Positions 42,232 to 50,660 of a stretch of 64,000 nt of DNA are shown one piece after another. The first letter of the stretch is position 1. Each line of letters begins with the position of its first letter. The stretch covers positions 62,001-126,000 of the forward strand of contig NZ_JASLGR010000040.1 in the NCBI RefSeq assembly GCF_030150155.1, read 5' to 3'. Under the pieces are notes generated by a model. That model was not told the DNA's origin and searched no databases. It saw only the letters and a list, made by a program, of their open reading frames with translations. The translations under genes were made by a program, and so were the position numbers. This DNA comes from Nocardioides sp. (GTDB taxonomy: Bacteria; Actinomycetota; Actinomycetes; Propionibacteriales; Nocardioidaceae).

Positions 42232-43669
42232 TCTGTCCCGCCTCGATGGGCGTCCCGGCTTCGGCCGGGGCGCCCATCGTCGTAGTGGCCATCAGGGCGA
42301 TCGCACCGATCAGGGCACTGACCGCGCAGATCGACCAGACCGCCAGGTAGCCCGAGAGCGGGGCGTGCCCGAAGTCGGGGTCGCCCAGCGATCCGGTCGC
42401 GGCCAGGCAGATCGCGAAGACCGCCGAGGCCACTGCCCCGCCGAGGGTCTTGGTGGCGTTGGTCATCCCGGTCGCGAAGCCGACCCGGTCGTGCGGTGAG
42501 ACCGCTGCGGCCGCAGCAGGCAGGGCGGCGACCAGGGCGCCGGAGCCGGCCCCCGCGATCACCATCGTCACCACCGTGAGCACCCGGCTGTCGTGGAAGG
42601 GGAGCCAGCCGGCGTACCCGATGGCGACCAGCAGCGTCGCCGCGACCAGCGCCCAGCGCACCCCGATCCGGCGCGCGAGGGCCGGGTAGCTCAGGGCTCC
42701 GATCATCAGGCTGAGCACGTAGAGCCCGATCCGCAGCGACGTCTCCGACGCGGTCAGGCCGAACCCGTAGCCCGCCGTGTTCGGGTCGCTTCGTAGATAT
42801 GTCGATAAAGGGATTTGTGCACCCAGAATGGAGATTCCGAACAGGAACGCGGTCACCTGCAGCGGCCACTGCGCCGGAGTCGCCATCAGTCGTACGTCGA
42901 CCAACGGAGCGTGCCGGGCCGCCTCCACGCGACAGAACGGCACCACCATCGCCACCCCGGCGACGATCAGGAGCCACGGCAGCACGGCACCCGGACCCTG
43001 CAGACGCATCGCGATCAGACCGCCCATCACCAGCCCGACCATCGTGGTCAGGACCGCCAGGCCCGCCCAGTCGAACCGACCCTCGGCGGTGCCCGCGACC
43101 TCCTCGACGCCGAACCAGATCGCGGCCAGGCACAGCGTCACGACGACCGCCGGGATCGCCAGCACCGTCGTCATCGACAGGCTCTCGACCAACGCACCCG
43201 AGGCCAGCGCACCCACGATCACGGAGAACTCCAACACCGCGACCAGGACCGCCGCCGAGCGCCGGGTGAGCTGATCGCGTCGATCGCTGCCCGAGGTCCG
43301 ACGATGGATGATGGCGACCTCCAACGGCAGCCAGACGACGTACGCGCCCTGCATCGCGGTGCCCACCAGGAACGTCGCGAAGTTCGGGGCGAAGGCCATC
43401 ACCCAGGAGCCGGCGGCCGTCACCGCGGTAGCGAGCAGCAGCACCCGGCGGTGGCCGATCAGGTCGCCGAGCCGGGCCAGGGGTGGCACCAGCAGCGCCG
43501 AGACCACCAGCTGCGAGGCCTCGAACCAGTTGACGTCGGCGTCGGCGATCCGGAGGTGATGGGCCATGTCGGAGAAGATCGGCGTGTAGTAACCCTGCAG
43601 GATCCCGCTGGCGAACTCGACGCAGGCCAGGAAGCCGACGATCGCGACAAGGCCGCGTGCCGGGCTCAC
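42221..43669 (-). CDS. MFS transporter
   Basis: 482-aa multispan membrane transporter with about 12-14 helices. ASQLVVSALLVPPLARLGDL and IGHRRVLLLATAVTAAGSW form motif A; no drug signature identifies the substrate. GTG start 43669 overlaps the M20 peptidase stop (GTGA), so both are coupled. A peptide- or amino-acid-related exporter would fit its partner, but this is inferred. Confidence 0.85.
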   Translation of the reverse strand: MSPARGLVAIVGFLACVEFASGILQGYYTPIFSDMAHHLRIADADVNWFEASQLVVSALLVPPLARLGDLIGHRRVLLLATAVTAAGSWVMAFAPNFATFLVGTAMQGAYVVWLPLEVAIIHRRTSGSDRRDQLTRRSAAVLVAVLEFSVIVGALASGALVESLSMTTVLAIPAVVVTLCLAAIWFGVEEVAGTAEGRFDWAGLAVLTTMVGLVMGGLIAMRLQGPGAVLPWLLIVAGVAMVVPFCRVEAARHAPLVDVRLMATPAQWPLQVTAFLFGISILGAQIPLSTYLRSDPNTAGYGFGLTASETSLRIGLYVLSLMIGALSYPALARRIGVRWALVAATLLVAIGYAGWLPFHDSRVLTVVTMVIAGAGSGALVAALPAAAAAVSPHDRVGFATGMTNATKTLGGAVASAVFAICLAATGSLGDPDFGHAPLSGYLAVWSICAVSALIGAIALMATTTMGAPAEAGTPIEAGQIRR

Positions 43670-45060
43670 CGGGTCGCTCCGAGGCCGCGCTGCTCGGGCA
43701 GGGTCTGCAGGAACCGGCGGTACCAGCCCACTCCGGCGAGGTAGTCGTCCACGCCGATCCGCTCGTCGGCGCCGTGGATGCTGGCCCGCTGGGCGCGGGT
43801 CATCCGGAACGGCGCGAACCGGTAGACCCTGTCGCAGATCGGGGTGAAGAAGCGAGAGTCGGTCGCCGCCAGCATCACGTACGGCGCCGCGATCGCATCG
43901 GGGTAGACCGCCCTGATCGTGTTCTCCAGATGCCCGAAGGCGGGATCGTCCTGCCACGGCGAGACCGGACTGGGCTCGTTGGCGTCGACCACCTCGATCA
44001 CGACGGCGTCGTCGTTGATCGCCTTGCGCAGCCGTTCCACGACCCCGGCGACGGTGTCGCCCACCATCACCCGCAGGTTGAGGCCGGCCTGGACGGTCGA
44101 GGGCAGCACGTTGATCGCCTTCGATCCCCGGAGCGTGGTGATCGCGACCGTGGTGCGCACCATCGCGGCCGCCTCCGGCCCGGCCTTGGACAGCACCACT
44201 GCCGCCACCGGCCCCATCCGCCCCACCTGGGCCGCCACCTGACGCAGACCGATCGGCAGCGACGGCGCCAGCCGCCGGAACAGGTCGACGGTCACCGGAG
44301 AGACGTGCCCGGGCATCGTCGCACCATCCACCGCGAGCAGAGCCTTGGCCAGGCGGGCCGCCGGACCTCCCTTCGCCGGGGTGGAGGCGTGGCCGCCCGG
44401 ATCGGTCACGGTGAGCCGGACGGCGGTGGTGCCCTTCTCCGTCACCCCGACCACCCCGATCGGGGCACCCAGGCCGGGGAACGCCTCGCTGGCGATCGCG
44501 CCGCCCTCATCGACGACCATCCACGGCCGCACCCCACGCCGCCGGAGCTCGGCGACCGCAGCACGCGCGGCCTCCCCCGTGGTCTCCTCGTCACATCCGA
44601 AGCTCAGCCAGACGTCGTACGTCGGCACGTGCCCGTCCCTCAGGAGCGTCTCCACCGCCTCGCAGAGCCCGGCGACACATCCCTTGTCGTCCAGGGTGCC
44701 GCGTCCCCAGAGCTCCCCGTCGATCACCTCGCCGGCGAACGGCGGGTGCGTCCACTCCTCGGGGACGACCGGGACGACGTCGAGGTGGGCCATCATCACC
44801 ACCGGGTGGGAGGCCGAGTGCCCCGGCCAGTGGATCAGCAGGCCGTGATGACCGACCCGGGTGACGTCGAGCTCGTGCAGCCGGGGCCACTGCTCGGCCA
44901 TCGTGGCCAGCAGCGCGTCGAAGTCCTCCGCGCCGGGGGCGGGCGAGGCCGGATCGGCGCCACCGTCCTCCTGGTCGGGGCGACTCGGGCGCGAGGCCAG
45001 CGAGACGGTGGGGATCCGGATCAATGCTGCGAGGCGGTCCAGCGGCGCATCGTTCTCCAT
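43666..45060 (-). CDS. M20-family metallopeptidase
   Basis: 464-aa dizinc carboxypeptidase/dipeptidase of the M20 family. Zinc ligands and catalytic residues are visible: MAHLDVVPV (His, Asp), GRGTLDDKG (Asp), GCDEETTG (catalytic Glu), VDEGG (Asp or Glu) and SIHGADERI (His). The dimerisation (lid) domain occupies about 215-330. Start ATG 45060 with TAGCCT six bases upstream (leaderless). It is divergent from trxA and translationally coupled to the MFS gene; together they may cleave and move a peptide or N-acyl amino acid. Confidence 0.92.
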   Translation of the reverse strand: MENDAPLDRLAALIRIPTVSLASRPSRPDQEDGGADPASPAPGAEDFDALLATMAEQWPRLHELDVTRVGHHGLLIHWPGHSASHPVVMMAHLDVVPVVPEEWTHPPFAGEVIDGELWGRGTLDDKGCVAGLCEAVETLLRDGHVPTYDVWLSFGCDEETTGEAARAAVAELRRRGVRPWMVVDEGGAIASEAFPGLGAPIGVVGVTEKGTTAVRLTVTDPGGHASTPAKGGPAARLAKALLAVDGATMPGHVSPVTVDLFRRLAPSLPIGLRQVAAQVGRMGPVAAVVLSKAGPEAAAMVRTTVAITTLRGSKAINVLPSTVQAGLNLRVMVGDTVAGVVERLRKAINDDAVVIEVVDANEPSPVSPWQDDPAFGHLENTIRAVYPDAIAAPYVMLAATDSRFFTPICDRVYRFAPFRMTRAQRASIHGADERIGVDDYLAGVGWYRRFLQTLPEQRGLGATR

Positions 45061-45095
45061 TGACGCAGGCTAGTCGTCGGTGCGGGCGTGCCGGG

Positions 45096-45121
45096 GGAAT
45101 CGTTTTCCCAGGAGTGCTGTT
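45096..45121 (+). promoter_or_regulatory. SigR/SigH-type promoter of trxA
   Basis: GGGAAT ends at 45100 and GTT begins at 45119, exactly 18 bases apart, matching the thiol-oxidative-stress sigma factor consensus GGAAT-N18/19-GTT known for Streptomyces SigR and mycobacterial SigH. It lies about 70 bp upstream of the trxA start. Confidence 0.75.
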
Positions 45122-45194
45122 GAGTACTCACAGACGTTCCGTTCAAGGCCGCTCCACACGGGAGTGCGCCTTCAATCTGAAGGGTGGCCATCTG

Positions 45195-45527
45195 ATGGCT
45201 GGAAACATTGCCGCTGTGACCGACGCTGAGTTCGACGCGTCGGTCCTCAAGTCCGACAAGCCTGTTCTGGTCGACTTCTGGGCCGAGTGGTGCGGTCCGT
45301 GCAAGCAGGTCGCGCCGATCCTCGACGAGATCGCCGGCGAGCACGGCGACAAGGTCACGTTCCTCAAGATGAACGTGGACGAGAACCCGGTCACCCCGAG
45401 CAACTACCGCGTCACGGGCATCCCGACCATCAACGTCTACTCCGGTGGCGAGGTCGTGAAGTCGATCGTCGGCGCGCGCCCGAAGGCCGCGATCCTCAAC
45501 GAGCTCTCGGAGTTCATCAACGCCTGA
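45195..45527 (+). CDS. trxA: Thioredoxin
   Basis: 110-aa dithiol reductant. Active site FWAEWCGPCKQVAPIL with the classical WCGPC, cis-proline in GIPTINVYSGG. Start ATG 45195; the leader from the SigR-type promoter is about 65 nt. Followed by a hairpin terminator. Reduced by TrxB, encoded 3 kb upstream. Confidence 0.97.
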   Translation: MAGNIAAVTDAEFDASVLKSDKPVLVDFWAEWCGPCKQVAPILDEIAGEHGDKVTFLKMNVDENPVTPSNYRVTGIPTINVYSGGEVVKSIVGARPKAAILNELSEFINA

Positions 45528-45536
45528 CGTTGACTC

Positions 45537-46187
45537 CTACCGATGCCCCGGCGCCTGACGGTGCTGGGGCATCGGCACTTTCCGGGGCCGTACGACGTCC
45601 ATCAGCCGCTCCACGGCACCCTCGACGTCACGCCAGGTCAGGATGGACTGCAGATCCATCCGCATCCGGGGAGCCGTCGGGTGCGGGCGGTGGGTCTTGA
45701 ACCCCACCCGGGCGAGGAACTGCTCCGGCGCGGCACACCGGCTCCCGTGCACACCGCTCAGCGGGCCCCGGTCGGCGAAGGTCTCGATCGCCCTGATGCC
45801 GCCACGACCGAGCAGGTCACGCGCCATCGACTGCACCAGCACCCGGCCCAGACCACCCCGGCGTGCCTCGGGGCGGATCCAGATCGCCGTCATCTGGACC
45901 GCGTCGGTGGAGATCGGCGCGGTCGGGAAGCCTGCCGAGCCCGGCACGTAGGCGGCCGGGGCGTAGAGCACGTGCCCGACCGGGACGTCGTCGACGAGCA
46001 GCACCCGGCCGCACGAGCCCCACTCCCGCAGGACGCCGGAGATCCACGCCTCCTTCTCCCCCGCGACCGCCTCCGGCGGCACCTGGGCACGACGAACTGC
46101 GTCGAACTCCCAGAAGAGACAGTCGCGGCACGGTGCCGCGAGCTCGTCCAGAAGGTCCAACGTGAGCGGCACAACTCTGCGTCCCAT
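45537..46187 (-). CDS. GNAT-family N-acetyltransferase
   Basis: 216 aa. The N-terminus carries APCRDCLFWEFDAVRR, a cysteine-containing motif typical of a small actinobacterial GNAT family; the acetyl-CoA loop is RPEARRGGLGRVLVQSM. Start ATG 46187 with AAGGCGG six bases upstream is preferred over 46217. Its 3' end contains the trxA terminator. Substrate unknown. Overlaps the non-coding leader of the divergent aminotransferase gene. Confidence 0.85.
   Translation of the reverse strand: MGRRVVPLTLDLLDELAAPCRDCLFWEFDAVRRAQVPPEAVAGEKEAWISGVLREWGSCGRVLLVDDVPVGHVLYAPAAYVPGSAGFPTAPISTDAVQMTAIWIRPEARRGGLGRVLVQSMARDLLGRGGIRAIETFADRGPLSGVHGSRCAAPEQFLARVGFKTHRPHPTAPRMRMDLQSILTWRDVEGAVERLMDVVRPRKVPMPQHRQAPGHR
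45540..45575. terminator. Terminator after trxA
   Basis: CCGATGCCCC (45540-45549) pairs with GGGGCATCGG (45566-45575); the inner bases extend the stem with G-U pairs to about 16 bp. It lies 12 bp after the trxA stop and inside the GNAT gene's last codons. Confidence 0.8.
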
Positions 46188-46236
46188 CGATACCGCCTTC
46201 ACGCAACGGGGCTTCATGGATCAGACTAGGGGAATC

Positions 46237-47553
46237 ATGTCTATGGAGCCCGTGCGCAATCGTCCCGTTCTCGACCCCTATGTCGATCGGTATGCAGCAC
46301 GCACGTCGGGCATGACCGCCTCCGAGGTCAGGGCCCTCTTCGCCGTGGCTTCGCGTCCCGAGGTGGTCTCCCTGGCGGGCGGAATGCCTAACATCAGTGG
46401 CCTGCCACTGGACGTCGTGGGGCGAGCTATCAACGACGTGGTGCTCCGCCACGGTCCTGAGGCGATGCAGTACGGCTCCGGCCAGGGTCGGCCCGAGCTG
46501 CGCGAGCAGATCACCGAGGTGATGCGGCTCGAGGGCATCGAGGCGCACGCCGACGACATCGTCGTCACGGTGGGCTCCCAGCAGGCCGTCGACCTGGTGA
46601 CGCGGATCTTCTGCGACCCGGGCGACGTGGTGCTGTGCGAGGCTCCGTCGTACGTCGGCGCGCTCGGCGTCTTCAAGTCCTACCAGTGCGAGGTCGTGCA
46701 CGCCGAGATGGACGCGGACGGGCTCATCCCGGCCGCCCTGGAGAACGCGATCAAGGCGACCAAGGCCGCCGGCAAGACGATCAAGTTCCTCTACACGATC
46801 CCCAACTTCCACAACCCGGCCGGCGTGACGCTGAGCGTCGAGCGCCGCCGCGAGATCGTGGACATCTGTCTGCGCGAGGGGATCCTGATCCTCGAGGACA
46901 ACCCCTACGGCCTGCTGGGCTTCGACCGCGAGCCGATGCCGGCGATGTGGTCGCTGGCGCCGGAGAACATCATCTACCTGGGCTCCTTCTCCAAGACCTT
47001 CGCTCCCGGCTTCCGGGTCGGCTGGGCGCTGGCGCCGAGCTCGGTGCGCGAGAAGCTCGTCCTGGCGCAGGAGTCGGCGACGCTGTGCCCGCCCTCGTTC
47101 TCGCAGATGGCGATCTCGGCCTACCTGCGCGAGCACGACTGGCAGGGCCAGATCAAGGAGTTCCGCGAGATGTACCGCGGCCGTCGCGACGCGATGGTCA
47201 GCGCCCTGTCGGACCTGATGCCGGCCACGGCCCGCTGGAACGTCCCCGACGGTGGCTTCTACGTCTGGCTCCAGGTCCCGCCGGGGATCAACACCAAGGC
47301 GATGCTCCCCCGCGCCGTCACCTCCCGGGTGGCCTACGTGCCCGGCACCGCCTTCTTCGCCGACGGCTACGGCACGTCCGCGATGCGGCTCTCGTTCTGC
47401 TACCCGACGCCCGATCGCATTCGTGAGGGCGTACGCCGTCTCGCCGGCGTGATCGAGTCGGAGATGGAGCTCCAGTCGACCTTCGGCCTCGACGACACCA
47501 CGGAGATCCGGCTGGGCTCGGGGCCTGACAACCCGACCTCGAACACGATCTGA
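46237..47553 (+). CDS. PLP-dependent aminotransferase (2-aminoadipate/MocR-like, without HTH)
   Basis: 438-aa fold-type I aminotransferase. VVSLAGGMPNISGLPLDVV, PNFHNPAGVTLS and ILEDNPYGLL mark the subgroup, and GSFSKTFAPGFRVGW holds the PLP lysine. There is no N-terminal GntR domain, so it is an enzyme, not a regulator. Start ATG 46237 with AGGGGA upstream. Sits between trxA and parB as in several actinobacteria. Ends at an exceptional hairpin. Amino donor unknown. Confidence 0.88.
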   Translation: MSMEPVRNRPVLDPYVDRYAARTSGMTASEVRALFAVASRPEVVSLAGGMPNISGLPLDVVGRAINDVVLRHGPEAMQYGSGQGRPELREQITEVMRLEGIEAHADDIVVTVGSQQAVDLVTRIFCDPGDVVLCEAPSYVGALGVFKSYQCEVVHAEMDADGLIPAALENAIKATKAAGKTIKFLYTIPNFHNPAGVTLSVERRREIVDICLREGILILEDNPYGLLGFDREPMPAMWSLAPENIIYLGSFSKTFAPGFRVGWALAPSSVREKLVLAQESATLCPPSFSQMAISAYLREHDWQGQIKEFREMYRGRRDAMVSALSDLMPATARWNVPDGGFYVWLQVPPGINTKAMLPRAVTSRVAYVPGTAFFADGYGTSAMRLSFCYPTPDRIREGVRRLAGVIESEMELQSTFGLDDTTEIRLGSGPDNPTSNTI

Positions 47554-47587
47554 GGCTCAGAACGCCCTGACCTGGGCTTTTAAACCA

Positions 47588-47627
47588 AAGAAGTCGACAA
47601 ACCGATTCGTCGGTTTGTCGACTTCTT
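47588..47627. terminator. Perfect 18-bp hairpin with TTCG loop between aminotransferase and parB
   Basis: AAGAAGTCGACAAACCGA (47588-47605) is the exact complement of 47610-47627, closed by the tetraloop TTCG. It is the longest perfect stem in the window and lies between convergent genes, so it can terminate both. Confidence 0.95.
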
Positions 47628-47642
47628 CGTTTCTAGGGTCTG

Positions 47643-48635
47643 TCAGAGGCTGCCAGGATCAATGAGTCGCACGATCCGCTGCAGATCCGCCAGCGTGGCG
47701 TACTCGATGGTGATCTTTCCCTTGCCGCGGCCCTTCTCGACCTTGACCCGGGTCTCGAGGCGGTCGCCGAGGCGGTCAGCCACCTCCGCGAGACCGGCGT
47801 CCTTGGCCTGCGGGGCCCGCGCGCTGCGCCGAGGGGCGGCGTCGCCGCCGTCGCTGAGGGCGACGATCTCCTCGATCCCGCGCACGCTGATGCCTTCGGC
47901 GACCACGCGCTGGGCGAGGCGGTCCTGCTCCTCGGTGCCGTCGACGGCCAGTAGCGCCCGGGCGTGGCCGGCCGACAGCACGCCGGCCGCCACCCGCCGC
48001 TGCACGGCCGGCGTGAGCCGCAGCAGACGCAGCGTGTTGGAGATCTGCGGCCGCGAGCGACCGATCCGGGTCGCCAGCTCCTCATGGGTGCAGGCGAAGT
48101 CCTCCAGCAGCTGCTGGTAGGCAGCCGCCTCCTCCAGCGGGTTCAGCTGGCTGCGGTGCAGGTTCTCCAGCAGCGCGTCCCGGAGCATGTCGGTGTCGTC
48201 GGTCTCGCGGACGATCGCGGGGATCGTGTCGAGCCCAGCCTCCTGGGTAGCGCGCCACCGGCGCTCTCCCATGACCAGCTCATAGCGTCCGTCGCCCCGC
48301 GGACGGACCACGACGGGCTGCAGCAGGCCCACTTCCTTGATCGAGGCGACCAGCTCGGCCATCTCGTCGGTGTCAAAGACGGTCCGCGGGTTGACCGCAT
48401 TGGGGACGATCTCGTCGACCGGAAGCTCGGCGAAGAAGGCACCCGCGACCGGGTTTAAGTCGACATTTTCAGACTGAGGGGCGTTCACCGGGGCAACGGG
48501 GGCGAGGTCAGCCGGTGCGCTGGGAATCCCACCAGTGGAATTGTCCGAATCCTGGACATCTTCCTTGACCGGCGGCGCGGTCGGGATCAGCGAGCCGAGA
48601 CCACGGCCCAGACCCCGTCGATTCGGTCCTGCCAT
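47643..48635 (-). CDS. parB: Chromosome partitioning protein ParB
   Basis: Binds parS and spreads to form the origin segregation complex, 330 aa. N-terminal RGLGRGLGSLIP binds ParA; CTPase boxes are ELPVDEIVPNAVNPR, VMGERRWRATQEAGLDTIPA and DALLENLHRSQLNPLEEA; a central HTH (HEELATRIGRSRPQISNTLR) and C-terminal dimer domain follow. Start ATG 48635 shares a base with the parA stop (TGATG). Confidence 0.97.
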   Translation of the reverse strand: MAGPNRRGLGRGLGSLIPTAPPVKEDVQDSDNSTGGIPSAPADLAPVAPVNAPQSENVDLNPVAGAFFAELPVDEIVPNAVNPRTVFDTDEMAELVASIKEVGLLQPVVVRPRGDGRYELVMGERRWRATQEAGLDTIPAIVRETDDTDMLRDALLENLHRSQLNPLEEAAAYQQLLEDFACTHEELATRIGRSRPQISNTLRLLRLTPAVQRRVAAGVLSAGHARALLAVDGTEEQDRLAQRVVAEGISVRGIEEIVALSDGGDAAPRRSARAPQAKDAGLAEVADRLGDRLETRVKVEKGRGKGKITIEYATLADLQRIVRLIDPGSL

Positions 48636-49789
48636 CAGAGCGACGCCCCCTTCTGAGCGATCTCACGAGCGGCTTCCAGGTAGCTCAGAGCGCCCGGCGA
48701 GCCCGGGTCGTAGGTCATCACCGTCTGGCCGTACGACGGCGCCTCAGAGACGCGCACGGAGCGCGGGATGTTGGTCTGCAGCACCTGGTCACCGAAGTGC
48801 GAGCGGACCTCTTCGGCCACGCCTGCGGCGAGCCGGGTGCGGGCGTCGTACATCGTGATCAGGATGGTCGAGACGGCCAGCGTCGGGTTGAGTGCGGCGC
48901 GCACCATGTCGACCGTCTTGAGCAGCTGGGAGAGGCCCTCGAGGGCGTAGTACTCCGCCTGGATCGGGATCATCACCTCAGCGCCCGCCACCATCGCGTT
49001 GATGGTGAGCAGACCGAGGGACGGCGGGCAGTCGATGAAGACGTAGTCCCAGCGCTCCTCCCCTGCCGTCTGGGCGTCTCCCACGCGCGGGTGGTTGGTC
49101 AGTGCGCGCTTGAGCCGCTGCTCCCGCGCGACGACGCTGACGAGCTCGATCTCGGCACCGGCGAGGTCGATCGTCGCCGGTACGACGTCCAGGCCCGGCA
49201 CCTCCTCCGAGGCGACCACGACGTCGGCCAGCGGGGTCTCCTCGACCAGGAGCTCGTACGTGCCCGGCGTGCCCTGGTAGTGGTCCACGCTCAGCGCCGT
49301 GGAGGCGTTCCCCTGCGGGTCGAGGTCGATCACCAGGACGCGCTGTCCGAGCTGGGTGAGCGCCGCGGCGATGTTCACGGTCGACGTGGTCTTCCCGACG
49401 CCGCCCTTCTGGTTCGCCACCACGAAGACGCGCGTCGCCACGGGGCGCGGCATCGCCGGTCGCTGCGAGGCGTCCATCCGTGCCAGCACGGAGTGCTCGG
49501 CGGCCTTCGCCAGCGGCGTCTCGTTCTCCGACAGCGTGGTGTCGAACTGAGCGAAGTCCGACGCCGTACGCGGTGCCCAGGCGGTCTCTGTTTCACGTGA
49601 AACAGTGCCTTGCTGGCCCTGTGGAGGAACAGCGCCGTTCTGTGGAGAACTCACCGCTTCAAGCGTGGAACCGTCGGTGGATAACTTTTCCGCCGACGTG
49701 GACTCACCGCCCTGGGGCTGGAGCGGCTCAGCGGCCATCGGAGCCACCCCGCCGTCCGCCGGACCGCCGTGCATCTGATCGTCGCTCAC
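48635..49789 (-). CDS. parA: Chromosome partitioning ATPase ParA
   Basis: Walker ATPase driving origin segregation, 384 aa. Walker A NQKGGVGKTTSTVNIAAALT with the deviant lysine, LVIDLDPQGNASTAL and DYVFIDCPPSLG. The ~115 residues before Walker A are longer than in many ParA proteins and contain a parS site (codons for VSRET at 49589-49604). Start GTG 49789 has GGGAGAGG nearby and overlaps rsmG by 62 bp; ATG 49738 is an alternative. Cotranscribed with rsmG and parB. Confidence 0.94.
   Translation of the reverse strand: MSDDQMHGGPADGGVAPMAAEPLQPQGGESTSAEKLSTDGSTLEAVSSPQNGAVPPQGQQGTVSRETETAWAPRTASDFAQFDTTLSENETPLAKAAEHSVLARMDASQRPAMPRPVATRVFVVANQKGGVGKTTSTVNIAAALTQLGQRVLVIDLDPQGNASTALSVDHYQGTPGTYELLVEETPLADVVVASEEVPGLDVVPATIDLAGAEIELVSVVAREQRLKRALTNHPRVGDAQTAGEERWDYVFIDCPPSLGLLTINAMVAGAEVMIPIQAEYYALEGLSQLLKTVDMVRAALNPTLAVSTILITMYDARTRLAAGVAEEVRSHFGDQVLQTNIPRSVRVSEAPSYGQTVMTYDPGSPGALSYLEAAREIAQKGASL
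49589..49604. promoter_or_regulatory. parS site inside parA
   Basis: TGTTTCACGTGAAACA, a perfect 16-bp match to the bacterial parS consensus, within parA coding sequence. Confidence 0.95.
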
Positions 49790-50567
49790 GAGCAACCTCT
49801 CCCTGTTGCTTTGCCTTGCCAGACTTGGTGCTGCGCTTCGCGCCGGAGGCCTTGCCTCCCGCGGCCTTTCCGGCCGGTCGCGCGGTTGGCAACGATACGC
49901 GGGCAGGATCTGCCCAGGCCACCCGCAGGGCGACCGTGGTGGACTCGAGAATCCCCTCCCCCAGCGTGATCACCTCAGGCTCCGCGCAACCGAACCGGCG
50001 CAGCTCCACGGCCGCTTCGACGAGCTCGTCCTCGACAGACGAGCCCTTCATCGCGACCAGAGCGCCGGTCGGCGCCACCAGCGGCATCGACCACTCCAGG
50101 AGCCGCAGAAGCGGGGCCACCGCGCGCGAGGTCACCACATCGAACTGACGCTTCCCGTGCAGCAGGCCCGCGCGCCCACGGATCACCTCGACATTGGCGA
50201 GGGCGAGCCCGTCGACGGCCTCCTGGAGGAAGGTCGTACGCCGCAGGAGGGGCTCGACCAGCGTGACGTGCAGATCCGGCCTCACAATGGCCACCACAAG
50301 GCCTGGCAGCCCTGCGCCGGACCCGAGGTCCGCCACGGTACTGGAAGGCGGTAGAACGGCTTCCAGAGCCGCGCAGTTCAGCAGGTGGCGGTCCCAGAGG
50401 CGCGGAACCTCCCGCGGTCCGATCAGGCCACGGATCGTGCCCTGGGTCGCGAGGAACTCGGCGTACTGCTGGAGCACCGGCAGACGATCATCGGTCACCA
50501 CCTTCCCGGCGGCCTCGGGTGCCGGCGGCAGGGAAAGGTCGGGGGACTCGGATGCATCGTCAACCAT
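49728..50567 (-). CDS. rsmG: 16S rRNA (guanine-527-N7) methyltransferase RsmG (GidB)
   Basis: 279 aa. SAM motif VADLGSGAGLPGLVVAIVRP and FDVVTSRAVAPL are the RsmG signatures, with AVEPLLRR-type VTLVEPLLRRTTFLQEAV between. The C-terminal ~55 residues (GKAAGGKASGAKRSTKSGKA and a run of R/S/G) are a basic extension absent from most family members. Start ATG 50567 is set by AGGAG nearby; the open frame to 50633 crosses a parS site. Loss of this modification confers low-level streptomycin resistance in other bacteria. Confidence 0.95.
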   Translation of the reverse strand: MVDDASESPDLSLPPAPEAAGKVVTDDRLPVLQQYAEFLATQGTIRGLIGPREVPRLWDRHLLNCAALEAVLPPSSTVADLGSGAGLPGLVVAIVRPDLHVTLVEPLLRRTTFLQEAVDGLALANVEVIRGRAGLLHGKRQFDVVTSRAVAPLLRLLEWSMPLVAPTGALVAMKGSSVEDELVEAAVELRRFGCAEPEVITLGEGILESTTVALRVAWADPARVSLPTARPAGKAAGGKASGAKRSTKSGKAKQQGEVARERRSDARRSGGRRGGSDGR

Positions 50568-50577
50568 GCGCAACTCC

Positions 50578-50593
50578 TGTTTCACGTGAAACG
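50578..50593. promoter_or_regulatory. parS site upstream of rsmG
   Basis: TGTTTCACGTGAAACG matches parS at 15 of 16 positions, 11 bp before the rsmG start. Confidence 0.9.
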
Positions 50594-50644
50594 GTGGACG
50601 CTCCACATCATCAGGACTCGCCAGGATTTCCAAACCGACGGACG

Positions 50645-50660
50645 TGTTTCACGTGAAACA
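50645..50660. promoter_or_regulatory. parS site in the rsmG promoter region
   Basis: Perfect TGTTTCACGTGAAACA, 52 bp from the previous site, at the edge of the long gene-free region. Confidence 0.95.
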
